A stretch of DNA of 64,000 nucleotides from Eubacterium sp. 14-2 (GCF_000403845.2 NZ_KE159567.1:2086466-2150465); one strand, 5' to 3'. Counted from the stretch's first letter, positions 7,660-18,043 are shown. Numbers and translations: made by a program. Notes: a model not told the origin generated them from the sequence alone.

Positions 7660-9284
7660 CTTTTTTCCTCCGGGTCTTTATCCAGAATGGAAAAAGCAAT
7701 ATTGGTAGCGTGGTCTGCCACACGCTCCAGTCCCGTAACCAGATCCGTAAAAATAATACCGGACATGGGGGAGCACTTTCCTTTTGCCATCCGCTTCACA
7801 TGATTTTGCTGCAGCTCGCGCTCCATATGGTCGATGTCGTCTTCCAGTTCCAGAATATCCGGCAGGTTCTTTTCATCCAGCGTAACAAACATTTCCATGG
7901 CTTTTTCCAGAATGACCATGGTTTTCCGATGCATTTCCTGGATTTCCCTGACCCCTTTTCTGGTAAAATCCAGATGTTCCTCCAGACACTTCACGGCGAA
8001 ATCCGCAATGTTTTCCGCATGGTCCCCGATTCGCTCGATATCGCTGACCACATGAAACAGACCGCCGATTCGCTTCGCATCCACAACGGGGAGCTGAAGC
8101 TGGTTGATTTTTACCAGATAATCTGTCAGTTCATGGCTCAGGAAATCAATCTGTTTTTCCGTCTCGTAAACCCTGGCGATTTTTTCTTCATTTCCTTCAA
8201 AAAAGGCTTCTACCGCAAGATCCAGATTCTGCCGGGCCATGGTTCCCATCCGTTCAATTTCCTGCGTAGTTTCCACCACTGCAGTGGAAGGCGAGAAAAT
8301 ATTCTGTTTCCCGATATAGAGAAGCTGGTATTCTTTGTTTTCCACATCCTCCCCCGGTATCAGCCGCCTGGTCAGCGCCACAAACTGGGAAGAAAAAGGC
8401 AGAAATACAATGGTCTGGAAAATTTTAAACAGAGTGTCCGCATTAGCCACGCATCGTCCTACATCTGCCCCTGAAATATGTAAAATAAAGGATTCAAACT
8501 GTTTCATTCCAAATGCCATCAGAATGCCGATAATTACCATACCGAATACATTAAACATCACATGAATCAGGGCAGCCCGCCTGGCGTCCTTCTTGGCATC
8601 CAGGCTGGCCAGCACCGCCGGGGTACAGGAACCGATGTTACATCCCAGAACCACATAAAAGCAGACCGGAAGGGACACCAGCCCCTGGCTCGCCATCAGA
8701 AGCAGAATGCTGACCGTTACCGAGGAACTCTGAACTATGACCGTAATCACCGTTCCCAGCAGAATTCCGAGAATCGGGTTGTCCAGACTGGCCAGAATAT
8801 TCAGCACATTCTGATACTCCCGCAGCCCCGACATGGCATCCTTCATCATACTGATTCCCAGAAACAGTGCGCCGAACCCCAGAATAACTTCTCCGACTTT
8901 TTTCACCATGGGCCGCTTTCCGAACATCATAAAAACCGCACCCACAAAAAGAATCACCGGAGCAACTCCGGTCAGGTTAAAAGCCACAAGCTGAGAAGTA
9001 ATCGTGGTACCGATATTGGCTCCAAAGATAATCCCCACTGACTGAGCCAGCGTCATAATTCCGGTATTTACAAAGCTGACCACCATAACGGTAGTAGCGC
9101 CTGAGGACTGAATAATCGCTGTAAACAGGGCCCCGAACAGCACCGCAATGATTTTATTTTTTGTCATTGCCTCCAATATGGTCCTGAGCCTTGCTCCCGC
9201 TGCTTTCTGCAGGCCCTGGCTCATAAAGCTCATACCAAATAAAAACAGTCCAAGACCTCCAAGCAATGTTACTATTAATTCCAT
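7653..9284 (-). CDS. Na+/phosphate cotransporter with PhoU domain
   Basis: The 543-residue NptA/PNaS-family membrane protein has two inverted membrane repeats, each carrying the QSS motif (TAIIQSSGATTVMV and TVIVQSSSVTVSIL). These span roughly residues 1-310. A cytoplasmic PhoU-like helical domain from about 340 to the end includes a VVSDIERIGDHAENI segment and a second LERVADHATNI copy. It probably imports phosphate using Na+, with the PhoU domain as regulator. GGGAG precedes the ATG. The gene lies 79 bases after ribF on the same strand with no obvious terminator between, so readthrough from the ribosome-factor operon is possible. The 3' end is involved in a 35-bp tandem duplication. Confidence 0.9.
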   Translation of the reverse strand: MELIVTLLGGLGLFLFGMSFMSQGLQKAAGARLRTILEAMTKNKIIAVLFGALFTAIIQSSGATTVMVVSFVNTGIMTLAQSVGIIFGANIGTTITSQLVAFNLTGVAPVILFVGAVFMMFGKRPMVKKVGEVILGFGALFLGISMMKDAMSGLREYQNVLNILASLDNPILGILLGTVITVIVQSSSVTVSILLLMASQGLVSLPVCFYVVLGCNIGSCTPAVLASLDAKKDARRAALIHVMFNVFGMVIIGILMAFGMKQFESFILHISGADVGRCVANADTLFKIFQTIVFLPFSSQFVALTRRLIPGEDVENKEYQLLYIGKQNIFSPSTAVVETTQEIERMGTMARQNLDLAVEAFFEGNEEKIARVYETEKQIDFLSHELTDYLVKINQLQLPVVDAKRIGGLFHVVSDIERIGDHAENIADFAVKCLEEHLDFTRKGVREIQEMHRKTMVILEKAMEMFVTLDEKNLPDILELEDDIDHMERELQQNHVKRMAKGKCSPMSGIIFTDLVTGLERVADHATNIAFSILDKDPEEKRG

Positions 9285-9363
9285 GGTATTCTCCCTTTTT
9301 CATTCCCGCAGCCGGCAAATCAAATCCTGCTGCCAAGTCTCTGGTTTCTCCGGTATCACCCGG

Positions 9364-10311
9364 TTAATCCCTGCGGATGATACGATGTGTATCAAAATAT
9401 TTCCTTCCGTATAAAATATCCTGTTCCATCTGAAGTTTCAGCGCATCCAGGCTATCGAACCTGTGTTCTTTCCGTACCCGGCTTAAAAACTTCACCTTTA
9501 CCTGAGCCCCGTACATATCCTCTGACACATCAAACAGATGGGTTTCTACTCCCACCGGATTCTCTCCCTGGATAGTGGGCTTACACCCCACGTTGGTAAT
9601 GCCCGGATATTCCAGTCCCTGATATTCCGTCACTGTAAGATACACTCCAAAAGGCGGCAGCAGTTTGTCTGACGGAGGCTGCAGGTTGATGGTTGGAATG
9701 CCCAGAACCGGTTTGCCCAGCTTTCGCCCGTGTAAAATCGTTCCTTCCACAAAAAACTCATATCCCAGCAGCCGGTTTGCTTTCTCCATATTTCCTGCGG
9801 AAATTTCTTCTCGCACAAATGTACTGCTGATATCTCTGCCTTCCTCCTGTATCTTGTCCACCACTTTCAGTTCATATCCATACCTGGAAGCGTATGCTTC
9901 CAGCATCCGGTAATCTCCCCGGCGTTTATGTCCGAACCGGAAATCTGTCCCCACCACCATATATTTCACATGAAGTCCGGTTACCGTCCGGTCAATAAAT
10001 TCCTCCGGCTCCATGCACATGATTTCTCTTGTAAAAGGGCATTCAATCAGATAATCAATACCGATACTCTCAAAAAGTTTTACTTTCTCCTGATTGGTGG
10101 TCAATACCTGAGCCGGCGCATTTTGAAGCTGCTCCCTGGGCGGTATGTCAAAGGTAAAAATCACTGCCTTTAATTCCTGATTCTCTCTCTTTTTTTCCGC
10201 CATATAGTTCATCAGCAGTTCATGACCCCGATGAAGTCCGTCAAACTTTCCCAGAGACAGCACCGAAGGCTCTTTGATTTCAAACGTGATGCTTTGCTTT
10301 ATGTATTCCAT
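9364..10311 (-). CDS. ribF: Bifunctional riboflavin kinase / FAD synthetase
   Basis: The 315-residue enzyme phosphorylates riboflavin to FMN and adenylates FMN to FAD. The N-terminal FAD synthetase half has the nucleotidyltransferase motif LGKFDGLHRGHELL (residues 19-32) and a later SSTFVREEI segment. The C-terminal flavokinase half starts near residue 185 (GRKLGKPVLGIPTINL, with the PT.N-type Mg2+ motif). AGGAGG precedes the ATG by seven bases. It lies 13 bases after truB, as in the conserved rimP-ribF operon of Firmicutes. Confidence 0.95.
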   Translation of the reverse strand: MEYIKQSITFEIKEPSVLSLGKFDGLHRGHELLMNYMAEKKRENQELKAVIFTFDIPPREQLQNAPAQVLTTNQEKVKLFESIGIDYLIECPFTREIMCMEPEEFIDRTVTGLHVKYMVVGTDFRFGHKRRGDYRMLEAYASRYGYELKVVDKIQEEGRDISSTFVREEISAGNMEKANRLLGYEFFVEGTILHGRKLGKPVLGIPTINLQPPSDKLLPPFGVYLTVTEYQGLEYPGITNVGCKPTIQGENPVGVETHLFDVSEDMYGAQVKVKFLSRVRKEHRFDSLDALKLQMEQDILYGRKYFDTHRIIRRD

Positions 10312-10324
10312 GTGCGTTTCCTCC

Positions 10325-11266
10325 TCAGGACAGGTCCATGAAAATCCGAACCGGCTTCAGTTCCTTTCTTTTTTCATCCCAGCGGTAAATTCCTGCAAAC
10401 AACTGATTTTCATCATAAAGGCGCAGAATCGTCTGCTGATATTCTTTGTGCCATTCTGTCAGCCACTCCGGTTTCAGTGCATTTCCATTGTATAACAGTC
10501 TGGAAAATTCTCCTTTCACTGCTGAACAGGGATACTGAAGAAAAACACAGTCCGTATTTTTTACCAGTCCCGGCAGATCCGCTCCGGTCAGCTCTTTCTG
10601 AGACTCCCGACCTCTGACCGCCTGTACCTGGGCTTCTATTTCCGCCAGCCTGACTGCATCTTTTAATTCAAATTCTGCCACTCTGGTGCGCAGCAGTGAT
10701 TTCATGCAGCCGCCGCAGCCCAGTTTCTGCCCTATGTCATGGCAGAGAGTACGAATATAAGTTCCTTTGGAACAGTGCACCTGCATCTGTACTTCGGGAA
10801 GTTCTTCTTTCAGAACCCGGATGGAAAATACCGTAATTTCTCTGGGCTTTCGCTCCACTTCGATTCCGGCCCTGGCCAGATCACAGAGTTTTTTTCCATT
10901 TACTTTCAGGGCGGAATACATGGGCGGAATCTGTTCCTGCGTACCGGTAAATCCTGCGATTGCTTCCAGCACCTCTCCGGAAGAACAGGTTACCTGCTTT
11001 TCTTCCAGAACTGTTCCTGTCATATCCTGGGTATCCGTTGTCTTTCCCAGCAGCAGCACGGCCTCATACACTTTGTCTTTTTCTGTCAGCATATCGCAGA
11101 CCCTGGTGGCTCTGCCAAGGCAGACCGGAAGAACTCCCTCTGCCTCCGGGTCAAGGGTTCCTGTGTGGCCAATCCTTTTCTGTTTCAGAATTCCCCGGAG
11201 TTTTGCCACCACATCATGGGACGTATATCCTTTTTCCTTGTATACATTGATGATTCCGTTTATCAT
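10325..11266 (-). CDS. truB: tRNA pseudouridine(55) synthase
   Basis: The 313-residue TruB makes pseudouridine 55 in the T-loop of tRNAs. The catalytic Asp lies in GHTGTLDPEAEGVLP near residue 40, and the family KGTYIRTL motif follows. The natural start MINGIINVYKEKG at 11266 overlaps the nrnA stop by four bases (ATGA) and is preceded by GGGGAAG, so it is preferred over an ATG 21 bases upstream. Confidence 0.95.
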   Translation of the reverse strand: MINGIINVYKEKGYTSHDVVAKLRGILKQKRIGHTGTLDPEAEGVLPVCLGRATRVCDMLTEKDKVYEAVLLLGKTTDTQDMTGTVLEEKQVTCSSGEVLEAIAGFTGTQEQIPPMYSALKVNGKKLCDLARAGIEVERKPREITVFSIRVLKEELPEVQMQVHCSKGTYIRTLCHDIGQKLGCGGCMKSLLRTRVAEFELKDAVRLAEIEAQVQAVRGRESQKELTGADLPGLVKNTDCVFLQYPCSAVKGEFSRLLYNGNALKPEWLTEWHKEYQQTILRLYDENQLFAGIYRWDEKRKELKPVRIFMDLS

Positions 11267-12294
11267 GCTTCCCCTGCTCCCTGCCATGATTCTTCCTGTG
11301 TATCAGAGTCCTTCTGACACAATTCTTTTCCTGCCGGCTCCTCTCTTTGAAGCTGCTTTTCTATTTCTTCACAGAGTGTTCCGATTACCTCCTGGCTGCT
11401 GCCTTCCATGGTGGCTCCGGCCGCCCGGACATGTCCGCCGCCCTGATATTTCACAGCAATCCGGGCCACATCCACTTTTTCATTGGAGCGCATGCTGATT
11501 TTCCAGGAACCGTCTTCATTTTCATAGAGAAATATGGCTGCTTCCACGCCTTTTGTCACCCGAAGCTGGCTGACAATCCCGTCCAGATGTTTCGGAAGCA
11601 CCTGATAACGCTCCATTTCCTCCTTTGTAACTGCTGCGGCAATCACCTGATTTTCCAGATAACGCCTGCTGTTTAAAAGGGCCTGTCCCAGAATCTTATT
11701 CTGCTCAAAGGTTTTGGTATAGAAGGTTTCGTCTATGATTTTCGTATAACTGATTCCCTTCTCCATCAGAATCCCGGCAATATTCATGGTTCTGGCAGAG
11801 GTGCTGGAATACTGGAATACTCCGGTGTCATGCACGATGCCCACATAGATGCATTCTGCAATTTCCTTTGTAATCTTCTCTTCTTCTATCAGCTCAAAAA
11901 TCAGTTCCGAAGTGGAACTTTTTTCAGGAAAAACATAATTTTCATCTGCAAAGCTGTCATTGCTCACATGGTGGTCGATGCAGATGGTCTTTTTTGCTGT
12001 ATTGAAATATTTCACTGCTGCTCCCAGACGGGCGGCATCTCCGCAGTCCTGCACAATGCAGAGGTCATAGGTTCTGTCACTTTCGCAGGTGTGATGTATC
12101 CGGTCCGCATGGCTCAGAAATTTAAAAATATTGGGTATAGGCTCCAGATACACGTCTGCTTCTGTCTGGGGAAACCAGGCAGTAATATAATTGTAGGTTG
12201 CCAGGCAGGAGCCGACACAGTCCCCGTCCGGTCTTATATGCCCGGCAATGGCAACTGTTTTTACCTGGGCCAGTTCTGACGCTAAATCCTTCAT
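11263..12294 (-). CDS. nrnA: DHH/DHHA1 phosphoesterase, NrnA family
   Basis: The 343-residue product is a bifunctional oligoribonuclease / PAP phosphatase type enzyme. It degrades very short RNA and 3'-phosphoadenosine 5'-phosphate using Mn2+. DHH-domain motifs are GHIRPDGDCVGS (near residue 18), VQDCGDAARLG and CIDHHVSND. The DHHA1 domain shows GGGHVRAAGAT near the C-terminus. Its place between rbfA and truB is common in Clostridia, and it shares ATGA with truB. AGGGAG precedes the ATG. Confidence 0.92.
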   Translation of the reverse strand: MKDLASELAQVKTVAIAGHIRPDGDCVGSCLATYNYITAWFPQTEADVYLEPIPNIFKFLSHADRIHHTCESDRTYDLCIVQDCGDAARLGAAVKYFNTAKKTICIDHHVSNDSFADENYVFPEKSSTSELIFELIEEEKITKEIAECIYVGIVHDTGVFQYSSTSARTMNIAGILMEKGISYTKIIDETFYTKTFEQNKILGQALLNSRRYLENQVIAAAVTKEEMERYQVLPKHLDGIVSQLRVTKGVEAAIFLYENEDGSWKISMRSNEKVDVARIAVKYQGGGHVRAAGATMEGSSQEVIGTLCEEIEKQLQREEPAGKELCQKDSDTQEESWQGAGEA

Positions 12295-12346
12295 GCTGTT
12301 TTCTCCCTGTCAGCCCAAAGCTGATCCTTCCTGTCTGTTTCTGCTT

Positions 12347-12709
12347 CTACGGTTCCTGCTGACTGTTTACATCGTCAATGAGTTTTGACATATTGACACC
12401 GTATTCAATGGACTGGTCCAGTACAAACCGGATTTCCGGCGTATTGCGCAGATTGATATTCCGGGCCAGTCTGCTGCGGATATAACCTTCCGCACTTTTT
12501 AAGCCGGCCAGCGTACTGTCCTGTGAATCCTGGTCTCCCAGTACGCTGATATACGCTTTGCAGCTTTTCAGATCCGGTGCCACTTCCACTGCCACCACGG
12601 AGGTCATGGGATTGATTCTGGGATCCTTGATTTCTCCCCGGATAATATTGCTCAGTTCTCGCAGGACCTCCTCATTGACTCTTGTATTTTTAATGCTGTT
12701 CTTTCTCAT
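12347..12709 (-). CDS. rbfA: 30S ribosome-binding factor A
   Basis: The 120-residue KH-like protein matures the 30S subunit and the 16S rRNA 5' end. Family features are RVNEEVLRELSNIIRGEIKDPRI at the N-terminus, the SVVAVEVAPDLKSCKAYISVLG strand region and the TPEIRFVLDQS helix. It begins 11 bases after the infB stop with AAAGG upstream. Standard length. Confidence 0.95.
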   Translation of the reverse strand: MRKNSIKNTRVNEEVLRELSNIIRGEIKDPRINPMTSVVAVEVAPDLKSCKAYISVLGDQDSQDSTLAGLKSAEGYIRSRLARNINLRNTPEIRFVLDQSIEYGVNMSKLIDDVNSQQEP

Positions 12710-12720
12710 ATTCTGCCTTT

Positions 12721-15594
12721 CTAACGGGGCACTTCCACCATGGTATACGCCTCTACCACATCCAGTTCCTGAATATCATTGAAGCCTTCAAATACCAGGC
12801 CGCATTCATAGCCCGCTTTTACTTCCTTCACGTCATCTTTAAACCGCTTCAGGGACGCCAGATTTCCTTCGAAAATCTGTTCTTCCCCTCTGGAAATGCG
12901 TATCTTGCACCCTCTCTGGAACACACCGTCCAGCACATAGGAGCCTGCAATATTTCCAACACCGGATGCTTTGAAAATCTGACGCACTTCTGCATGGCCC
13001 AGTACCTTCTCCTCAAATACAGGATCCAGCATACCTTTCATTGCTGCCTGTACGTCCTCAATGGCATTGTAAATTACTTTATACAGACGCATATCCACGC
13101 CTTCCCGCTCTGCAGTTGCTTTTGCAGTGGCGTCAGGACGTACGTTGAAGCCAATGATAATAGCGTTGGAAGCGGAAGCAAGGCTTACATCGGATTCGTT
13201 GATGGCACCAACGCCTCCATGGATGACTTTTACCACAACTTCTTCGTTGGAAAGTTTTACAAGACTCTGCTTTACAGCTTCCACGGAGCCCTGTACGTCC
13301 GCTTTCACAATAATGGGAAGCTCCTTGATATTTCCGGACTGAATCTGGGAGAACAGATCATCCAGAGACATTCTGGATTTGGTCTCTTCCAGCATTTTCT
13401 CACGTCCTTCGGAAATAAAGGTGTCCGCAAAACTCTTGGCTTCTTTTTCAGAATCTGTACATACAAAGATTTCCCCGGCATTGGGCACATTATTCAATCC
13501 TAATATTTCCACCGGTGTGGAAGGTCCTGCTTCCTTTACTCTTCTGCCTTTGTCGTCAATCATGGCTCTTACTTTTCCGTAACAGCTTCCGCAGGCCACC
13601 GGCTGTCCTACCTTCAGCGTACCTTTCTGTACCAGAATGGTGGCTACGGAACCCCGTCCTTTGTCAAGCTGTGCCTCAATCACAAGACCTCTTGCATTCC
13701 GTCCGGGATTTGCCTTTAATTCACAGATTTCCGCTGTCAGCAGAATCATTTCCAGCAATGTGTCAATTCCCTCGTGGGAATGTGCGGATACCGGCACAAA
13801 AATAGTGCTTCCACCCCAGTCTTCGGGAATCAGCTCATATTCCGCCAGTTCCTGTTTCACCCGTTCCACATTGGCGCTGGGCTTATCAATCTTATTAATT
13901 GCCACGATAATTTCCACTCCTGCCGCTTTTGCATGGCTGATAGCCTCCACGGTCTGAGGCATAACACCGTCGTCTGCAGCCACCACGAGAATGGCAATAT
14001 CCGTTGCATTGGCTCCGCGCATACGCATTGCAGTAAATGCTTCATGGCCCGGTGTATCCAGAAATGTAATCTTTTCTCCGTTACACTCTACCATATAAGC
14101 GCCGATGTGCTGAGTGATGCCTCCTGCTTCCCGGTCGATGACATGAGTATCCCGGATCGCATCCAGCAGAGAAGTTTTTCCATGATCCACATGTCCCATT
14201 ACACACACAACCGGAGGACGTTTTTCCTGAACGGCCACATCTTCTTCCTCTTCTTTCAGCAGTTCTGCTATCACATCTATTTTTTCTTCCTGCTCACAGA
14301 TACAGTTGAATTCCAGCGCAATTTCCTCTGCCGCTGCAAAATCAATTTCACTGTTGACCATTACAATATTTCCCTGTAAAAACAGCTTTTTGATAATAAC
14401 GGAAGGCTGAATTTTCATGCGGTCAGCCAGTTCACGAATCGTCAGCTTTTCCGGAATGGTAATGGTCTTAATGGTTTCTTCTTCTTTTTTCGGAGACTGT
14501 TGAGGCTGCTGAGGTTTTTTGCCTCTTGTTTTCTTCTCCAGATTGTCAAAACGTTCTTTTTTTCTTCCCATCAGCTCTTTTTCATGACGCTGATTGCCTC
14601 CTTTGCGGTTCTCACGCTCCCGGCTTTCTTTTCCTCTGGTTTCTTCCATGGAGGATGACGGTGCGTTCTGATTCATCTTATGAATTTCCTGTTCAAAACG
14701 ATTCTTCTGACCAGGGCGCCCATTCTGGAAGGAGCGGTTATTCCGGTCTCCCTGAGGTCGGTTATTCCGGTCTCCCTGGGGACGGTTGTTACGATCTCCC
14801 TGAGGTCTCGCTCCTCTTTCTCCCTGAGGTCGGTTGTTCCGGTCTCCCTGAGGTCGGTTATTCCGGTCTCCCTGAGGTCGGTTGTTCCGGTCTCCCTGAG
14901 AACGGTTTCCGCGGTCTCCCTGAGGTCGGTTGTTCCGGTCTCCCTGAGGTCTGGTTCCCCGTTCTTCCTGAGCCCGGATATTTTTTTCTCCGTTCTGGGG
15001 TCGGTTGTTCCGGTCTCCCTGAGGCCTTGCTCCTCTCTCTCCCTGAGGTCTGGCCGGTCTTTCCCCCTGGGGCCTTGCTCCTCTCTCTCCCTGAGGTCTG
15101 GCCGGTCTTTCTCCCTGGGGCCTTGCTCCCCTCTCCCCCTGGGGTCTGGCCGGTCTTTCCCCCTGGGGCCTTGCTCCTCTCTCTCCCTGAGGTCTGGCCG
15201 GACGTCTGGGCGCTGTCTTACTGTTCTGAGGATTAAATACAGCTGTAATGCTGGATTTTTTTCTGGGACGTTCCGCTTCCTCTTTTCCTGCTTCCGTTTT
15301 TTCGGTTTCTGTTTTCACTGCTTTGACTGCATCTCCTTTTACCGTTTCATTTTCAGATATTTCGCCCTTCGGTGGAACATTTTCAGGTGATTCCTCTTTT
15401 TTCTTTCCCGCTACCGGGTTCGAACTGTCTGTCTTTCCTCCGTTAAATCTCTTTTTCACCATATCAATTACGTCATCTTCTATGGCGCTGCTTGCTGTCT
15501 TTTTTATAATATTTTTCTCTTTCAGAAACTCAATTACATCTTTGGATTGTATTTTCAATTCATTTGCAATTTCATATATTCTGACTTTTGCCAT
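12721..15594 (-). CDS. infB: Translation initiation factor IF-2 with repeat-rich N-terminal region
   Basis: The 957-residue GTPase brings fMet-tRNA to the 30S subunit. An IF2-N module occupies residues 1-50 and a second one lies near 385-435. Between them a disordered basic region of about 165 residues (about 125-290) repeats 5-to-6-residue units such as ARPQGER, NRPQGDR and NN. The G domain starts near residue 465 with [12 protein letters not shown], then DTPGHEAF and NKID; EF-Tu-like and C2 domains follow. The DNA behind the repeats is itself repetitive (14727-15220). CGGAGG precedes the ATG. The gene sits in the rimP-nusA-infB operon. Confidence 0.96.
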   Translation of the reverse strand: MAKVRIYEIANELKIQSKDVIEFLKEKNIIKKTASSAIEDDVIDMVKKRFNGGKTDSSNPVAGKKKEESPENVPPKGEISENETVKGDAVKAVKTETEKTEAGKEEAERPRKKSSITAVFNPQNSKTAPRRPARPQGERGARPQGERPARPQGERGARPQGERPARPQGERGARPQGERPARPQGERGARPQGDRNNRPQNGEKNIRAQEERGTRPQGDRNNRPQGDRGNRSQGDRNNRPQGDRNNRPQGDRNNRPQGERGARPQGDRNNRPQGDRNNRPQGDRNNRSFQNGRPGQKNRFEQEIHKMNQNAPSSSMEETRGKESRERENRKGGNQRHEKELMGRKKERFDNLEKKTRGKKPQQPQQSPKKEEETIKTITIPEKLTIRELADRMKIQPSVIIKKLFLQGNIVMVNSEIDFAAAEEIALEFNCICEQEEKIDVIAELLKEEEEDVAVQEKRPPVVCVMGHVDHGKTSLLDAIRDTHVIDREAGGITQHIGAYMVECNGEKITFLDTPGHEAFTAMRMRGANATDIAILVVAADDGVMPQTVEAISHAKAAGVEIIVAINKIDKPSANVERVKQELAEYELIPEDWGGSTIFVPVSAHSHEGIDTLLEMILLTAEICELKANPGRNARGLVIEAQLDKGRGSVATILVQKGTLKVGQPVACGSCYGKVRAMIDDKGRRVKEAGPSTPVEILGLNNVPNAGEIFVCTDSEKEAKSFADTFISEGREKMLEETKSRMSLDDLFSQIQSGNIKELPIIVKADVQGSVEAVKQSLVKLSNEEVVVKVIHGGVGAINESDVSLASASNAIIIGFNVRPDATAKATAEREGVDMRLYKVIYNAIEDVQAAMKGMLDPVFEEKVLGHAEVRQIFKASGVGNIAGSYVLDGVFQRGCKIRISRGEEQIFEGNLASLKRFKDDVKEVKAGYECGLVFEGFNDIQELDVVEAYTMVEVPR

Positions 15595-15609
15595 ATGTTG
15601 CTACCTCCG

Positions 15610-15930
15610 TTATTCCGTTTCATCTGCTATTTTCAACTTTTCTATCAGGTTTGCGGCAAATCCTTCATCCAATACTGCAAGGCTGGCACGGTACTCTTTG
15701 CCGATGGCATGGCCCAATGTCTCTTTCGGAGCATAGAGATACATTGGAACATGATAAAAAGAACACATATTTCGAAACATTTTTTTCGTATTTTCCGACG
15801 CTTCTGCGGAAACGATCACAAGAAATGCCTGATGGGATTTCACTGCCTTTTCCGTGGAAAACTCCCCGCTTGCTATTTTCCCCGCTTTCGCCGCCAGCCC
15901 AAGCATGGATAAAATTCTATCTTGCTGCAA
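15610..15930 (-). CDS. ylxQ: L7Ae-family RNA-binding protein YlxQ
   Basis: This 106-residue member of the ribosomal L7Ae/L30e/S12e fold family probably binds kink-turn-like RNA. Recognisable are LGLAAKAGKIASGEF at the N-terminus and the VIVSAEASENTKK strand-helix. It lies between ylxR and infB as in Bacillus and overlaps ylxR by 14 bases, so it is translationally coupled. The exact cellular target is not shown by the sequence. Confidence 0.9.
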   Translation of the reverse strand: MQQDRILSMLGLAAKAGKIASGEFSTEKAVKSHQAFLVIVSAEASENTKKMFRNMCSFYHVPMYLYAPKETLGHAIGKEYRASLAVLDEGFAANLIEKLKIADETE

Positions 15931-16189
15931 TGGCTTCCATCTCCTTTGTCAGATTTTCAATTATTTCCTTTGGTATGGATATTTTCAGAGAACGTTCCAG
16001 CCCTCTTCCCTTCAGAGCCTTTCCCAGACATTCTCCGTTGGGACACAGATAGGCGCCTCTCCCGTTTTTCTTTCCGGTTGCATCCAGAAGAATTTCATCT
16101 TCCCCGGTCCGGATGACACGCAGAAGTTCTTTTTTACTTCTCATTTCACCACAGCCCACACACTGGCGCATGGGAATCTTTTTAGTCAT
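15917..16189 (-). CDS. ylxR: YlxR/RnpM family protein
   Basis: This 90-residue DUF448 protein has the family signature PMRQCVGCGEMRSKKELLRV at residues 6-25 and GRGAYLCPN near 44-52. Homologues bind RNA, and in Bacillus YlxR (RnpM) has been connected with RNase P. The start at 16189 (MTKKIPMRQ) is chosen because the conserved domain begins there. The longer open frame upstream reads through the NusA repeat DNA in another frame. It overlaps nusA by eight bases. Confidence 0.92.
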   Translation of the reverse strand: MTKKIPMRQCVGCGEMRSKKELLRVIRTGEDEILLDATGKKNGRGAYLCPNGECLGKALKGRGLERSLKISIPKEIIENLTKEMEAIAAR

Positions 16190-17447
16190 TTCCATTCCCC
16201 TCTTCTTCATATTCCGAATCATCTCTGTATCCGGCTTCCTCTTCGTATTCCGGCTCTTCCTCATACTCTGATTCTTCCGGCTCTCCCTCATACTCCGGTT
16301 CTCCTTCATACTCTGATTCTTCCGGCTCTCCCTCATACTCCGGTTCTTCCTCGTAATACTCCTCTTCCTCGTATTCCTCATATTCATTTTCATAATCCAT
16401 GAAGTCACCGGCTTCTCTTGCCTGAGTCTCACTTTTAATGTCAATCTTAAACCCGGTCAGCCTTGCGGCAAGTCTTGCATTCTGTCCTTCTTTTCCGATT
16501 GCCAGTGACAGCTGGTAATCCGGCACCACCACTCTGGCCGTCTTTTCTTCCGCGTCTGCAATAACAGAAATAACCTTTGCAGGACTTAAAGCATTTTCAA
16601 TCAGCATTGCCGCATTATCGCTCCAGTTGATAATATCTATTTTTTCTCCCCGCAGCTCGCTGACAATGGCATTCACCCTGGCTCCGTTCAGTCCCACGCA
16701 GGCTCCCACCGGATCCACATCCGGGTCATTGCTCCAGACTGCGATTTTGGTTCTGCTTCCGGCCTCTCTGGAAATGCTTTTGATTTCCACTATTCCTTCT
16801 TTTACCTCTGTCACTTCTGACTCAAACAGACGCTTCACCAGTTCCGGATGGGTTCTGGAAACCAGAATTTTCGGACCCTTTGAGGTGGATTTCACTTCCA
16901 GAATATAGAGCTTAATCCGTTCCGTGGGCTGGAATACCTCGCCTTTCACCTGTTCATTTTCACTTAAAATGGCGTCTACTTTACCCAGATTGATACTGAT
17001 GTTTTTTCCCACATACCGCTGCACAATCCCGGTCACCACATCTTTTTCTTTTCCGTAATATTGATCAAAGAGCACTTTCCGCTCTTCCTCCCGGATTTTC
17101 TGAAGAATCACATTCTTGGCATTCTGGGTGGCGATACGTCCGAATTCCCTGGATTTCACCTCAATATTGACGATATCTCCCACATCATATCTGGAATTGA
17201 TCATTTTGGCATTGGCCACGCTGATTTCCAGCACACTGTCTTCCACTTCCTCCACCACTGTCTTTTCCGCATACACATGGAATTCACAGGTTTCCGGATT
17301 GATGTTGACCCTGATATTGTCTGATTTGCCAAAATGATTTTTACATGCGGTAATCAGCGAATTTTCTATTGCTTCCAACAAAGTATCTTTACTGATATCT
17401 TTTTCCTTTTCCAGTATATTCAACGCTTCCAATAATTCATTGTTCAT
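16182..17447 (-). CDS. nusA: Transcription factor NusA with acidic repeat tail
   Basis: The 421-residue NusA controls pausing, termination and antitermination. The N-terminal RNA-polymerase-binding domain ([16 protein letters not shown]...) is followed by S1 (residues ~135-200) and two KH domains containing [11 protein letters not shown] and the [16 protein letters not shown] motif. After about residue 350 comes a 70-residue acidic Tyr/Glu/Pro tail with a roughly 15-residue period ([15 protein letters not shown] twice). This tail replaces the usual short end and resembles neither AR1 nor AR2 of E. coli. AGGAGG precedes the ATG. Confidence 0.95.
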   Translation of the reverse strand: MNNELLEALNILEKEKDISKDTLLEAIENSLITACKNHFGKSDNIRVNINPETCEFHVYAEKTVVEEVEDSVLEISVANAKMINSRYDVGDIVNIEVKSREFGRIATQNAKNVILQKIREEERKVLFDQYYGKEKDVVTGIVQRYVGKNISINLGKVDAILSENEQVKGEVFQPTERIKLYILEVKSTSKGPKILVSRTHPELVKRLFESEVTEVKEGIVEIKSISREAGSRTKIAVWSNDPDVDPVGACVGLNGARVNAIVSELRGEKIDIINWSDNAAMLIENALSPAKVISVIADAEEKTARVVVPDYQLSLAIGKEGQNARLAARLTGFKIDIKSETQAREAGDFMDYENEYEEYEEEEYYEEEPEYEGEPEESEYEGEPEYEGEPEESEYEEEPEYEEEAGYRDDSEYEEEGNGND

Positions 17448-17473
17448 TTCTTTACCCTCCTGAAACGTTTGTA

Positions 17474-17941
17474 TTAAAAATCGAAAGCCAGACGGATTAA
17501 TGCAATGTCTGTCTTTGCAAATACCTTCTCTTCCTGATTCTCCACCTCTATGGTTACCGTAGTTTCATCATATGATTTTAAGACACCGTAAAATTCTTTT
17601 TCTTTATCTATGGCCCGATAAGTCCTGATCTCCACTTCCTTTCCCAGACTTCTCTTAAAATCCTTCTCTTTCTTCAGCGGTCTTCCCAGTCCGGGAGAAC
17701 TCACCTCAAAAATATAGGATTCTTCGATAAAATCCTGTTCATCCAGCAGAGCGCTCATCCTTCTGCTGACAACCTCACAGTCATCTACGGTAATTCCGCC
17801 TTCTTTATCAATGTAGGCTCTCAGATACCAGTTCCCGCCTTCTTTTACATACTCCACATCCACCAGTTCAAACTGATACTCTTCTATAATCGGAAGCAGC
17901 AGTTCCTCGGTACGCTGCTCATAAATCTCTCTTCTTGACAT
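17474..17941 (-). CDS. rimP: Ribosome maturation factor RimP
   Basis: The 155-residue factor assists 30S assembly. The two-domain family is recognised by ELVDVEYVKEGGNWYLRAYID (positions ~25-45, read across), DCEVVSRRMSALLDEQD and the LEVSSPGLGRPL-type motif (FEVSSPGLGRPLK). The start at 17941 (MSRREIYEQ) follows GAAGGTG; upstream in-frame ATGs have no ribosome site and lie in the leader hairpin. It is the first gene of the operon running to ribF. Confidence 0.95.
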   Translation of the reverse strand: MSRREIYEQRTEELLLPIIEEYQFELVDVEYVKEGGNWYLRAYIDKEGGITVDDCEVVSRRMSALLDEQDFIEESYIFEVSSPGLGRPLKKEKDFKRSLGKEVEIRTYRAIDKEKEFYGVLKSYDETTVTIEVENQEEKVFAKTDIALIRLAFDF

Positions 17942-18015
17942 TTTCACACCTTCTTTCCACTCAGCTTCCGGACACACATGTTCAGATGATATCCTGCGGT
18001 CCCCTGCACATAAAA

Positions 18016-18043
18016 TTGAGAGTGGACAAAAGCCCACTCTCAA
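18016..18043 (-). promoter_or_regulatory. Leader hairpin of the rimP operon
   Basis: A perfect 10-bp stem TTGAGAGTGG/CCACTCTCAA with a short loop is followed on the minus strand by TTTTATG. It lies in the transcribed leader about 75 bases before rimP. It resembles a weak terminator and could serve as an attenuator where NusA feeds back on its own operon; that role is inference. Confidence 0.55.

Noticed and set aside
14526-15390. Long plus-strand open frames rich in Leu, Pro, Ser and Val opposite infB
   Set aside because: They are the complement of the RPQGDRNN repeat DNA and have no ribosome site; infB on the other strand is certain.
16190-16444. N-terminal extension of ylxR rich in Arg, Asn and Ser
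   Set aside because: It is the nusA acidic repeat read in another frame; the YlxR domain and position start at 16189.
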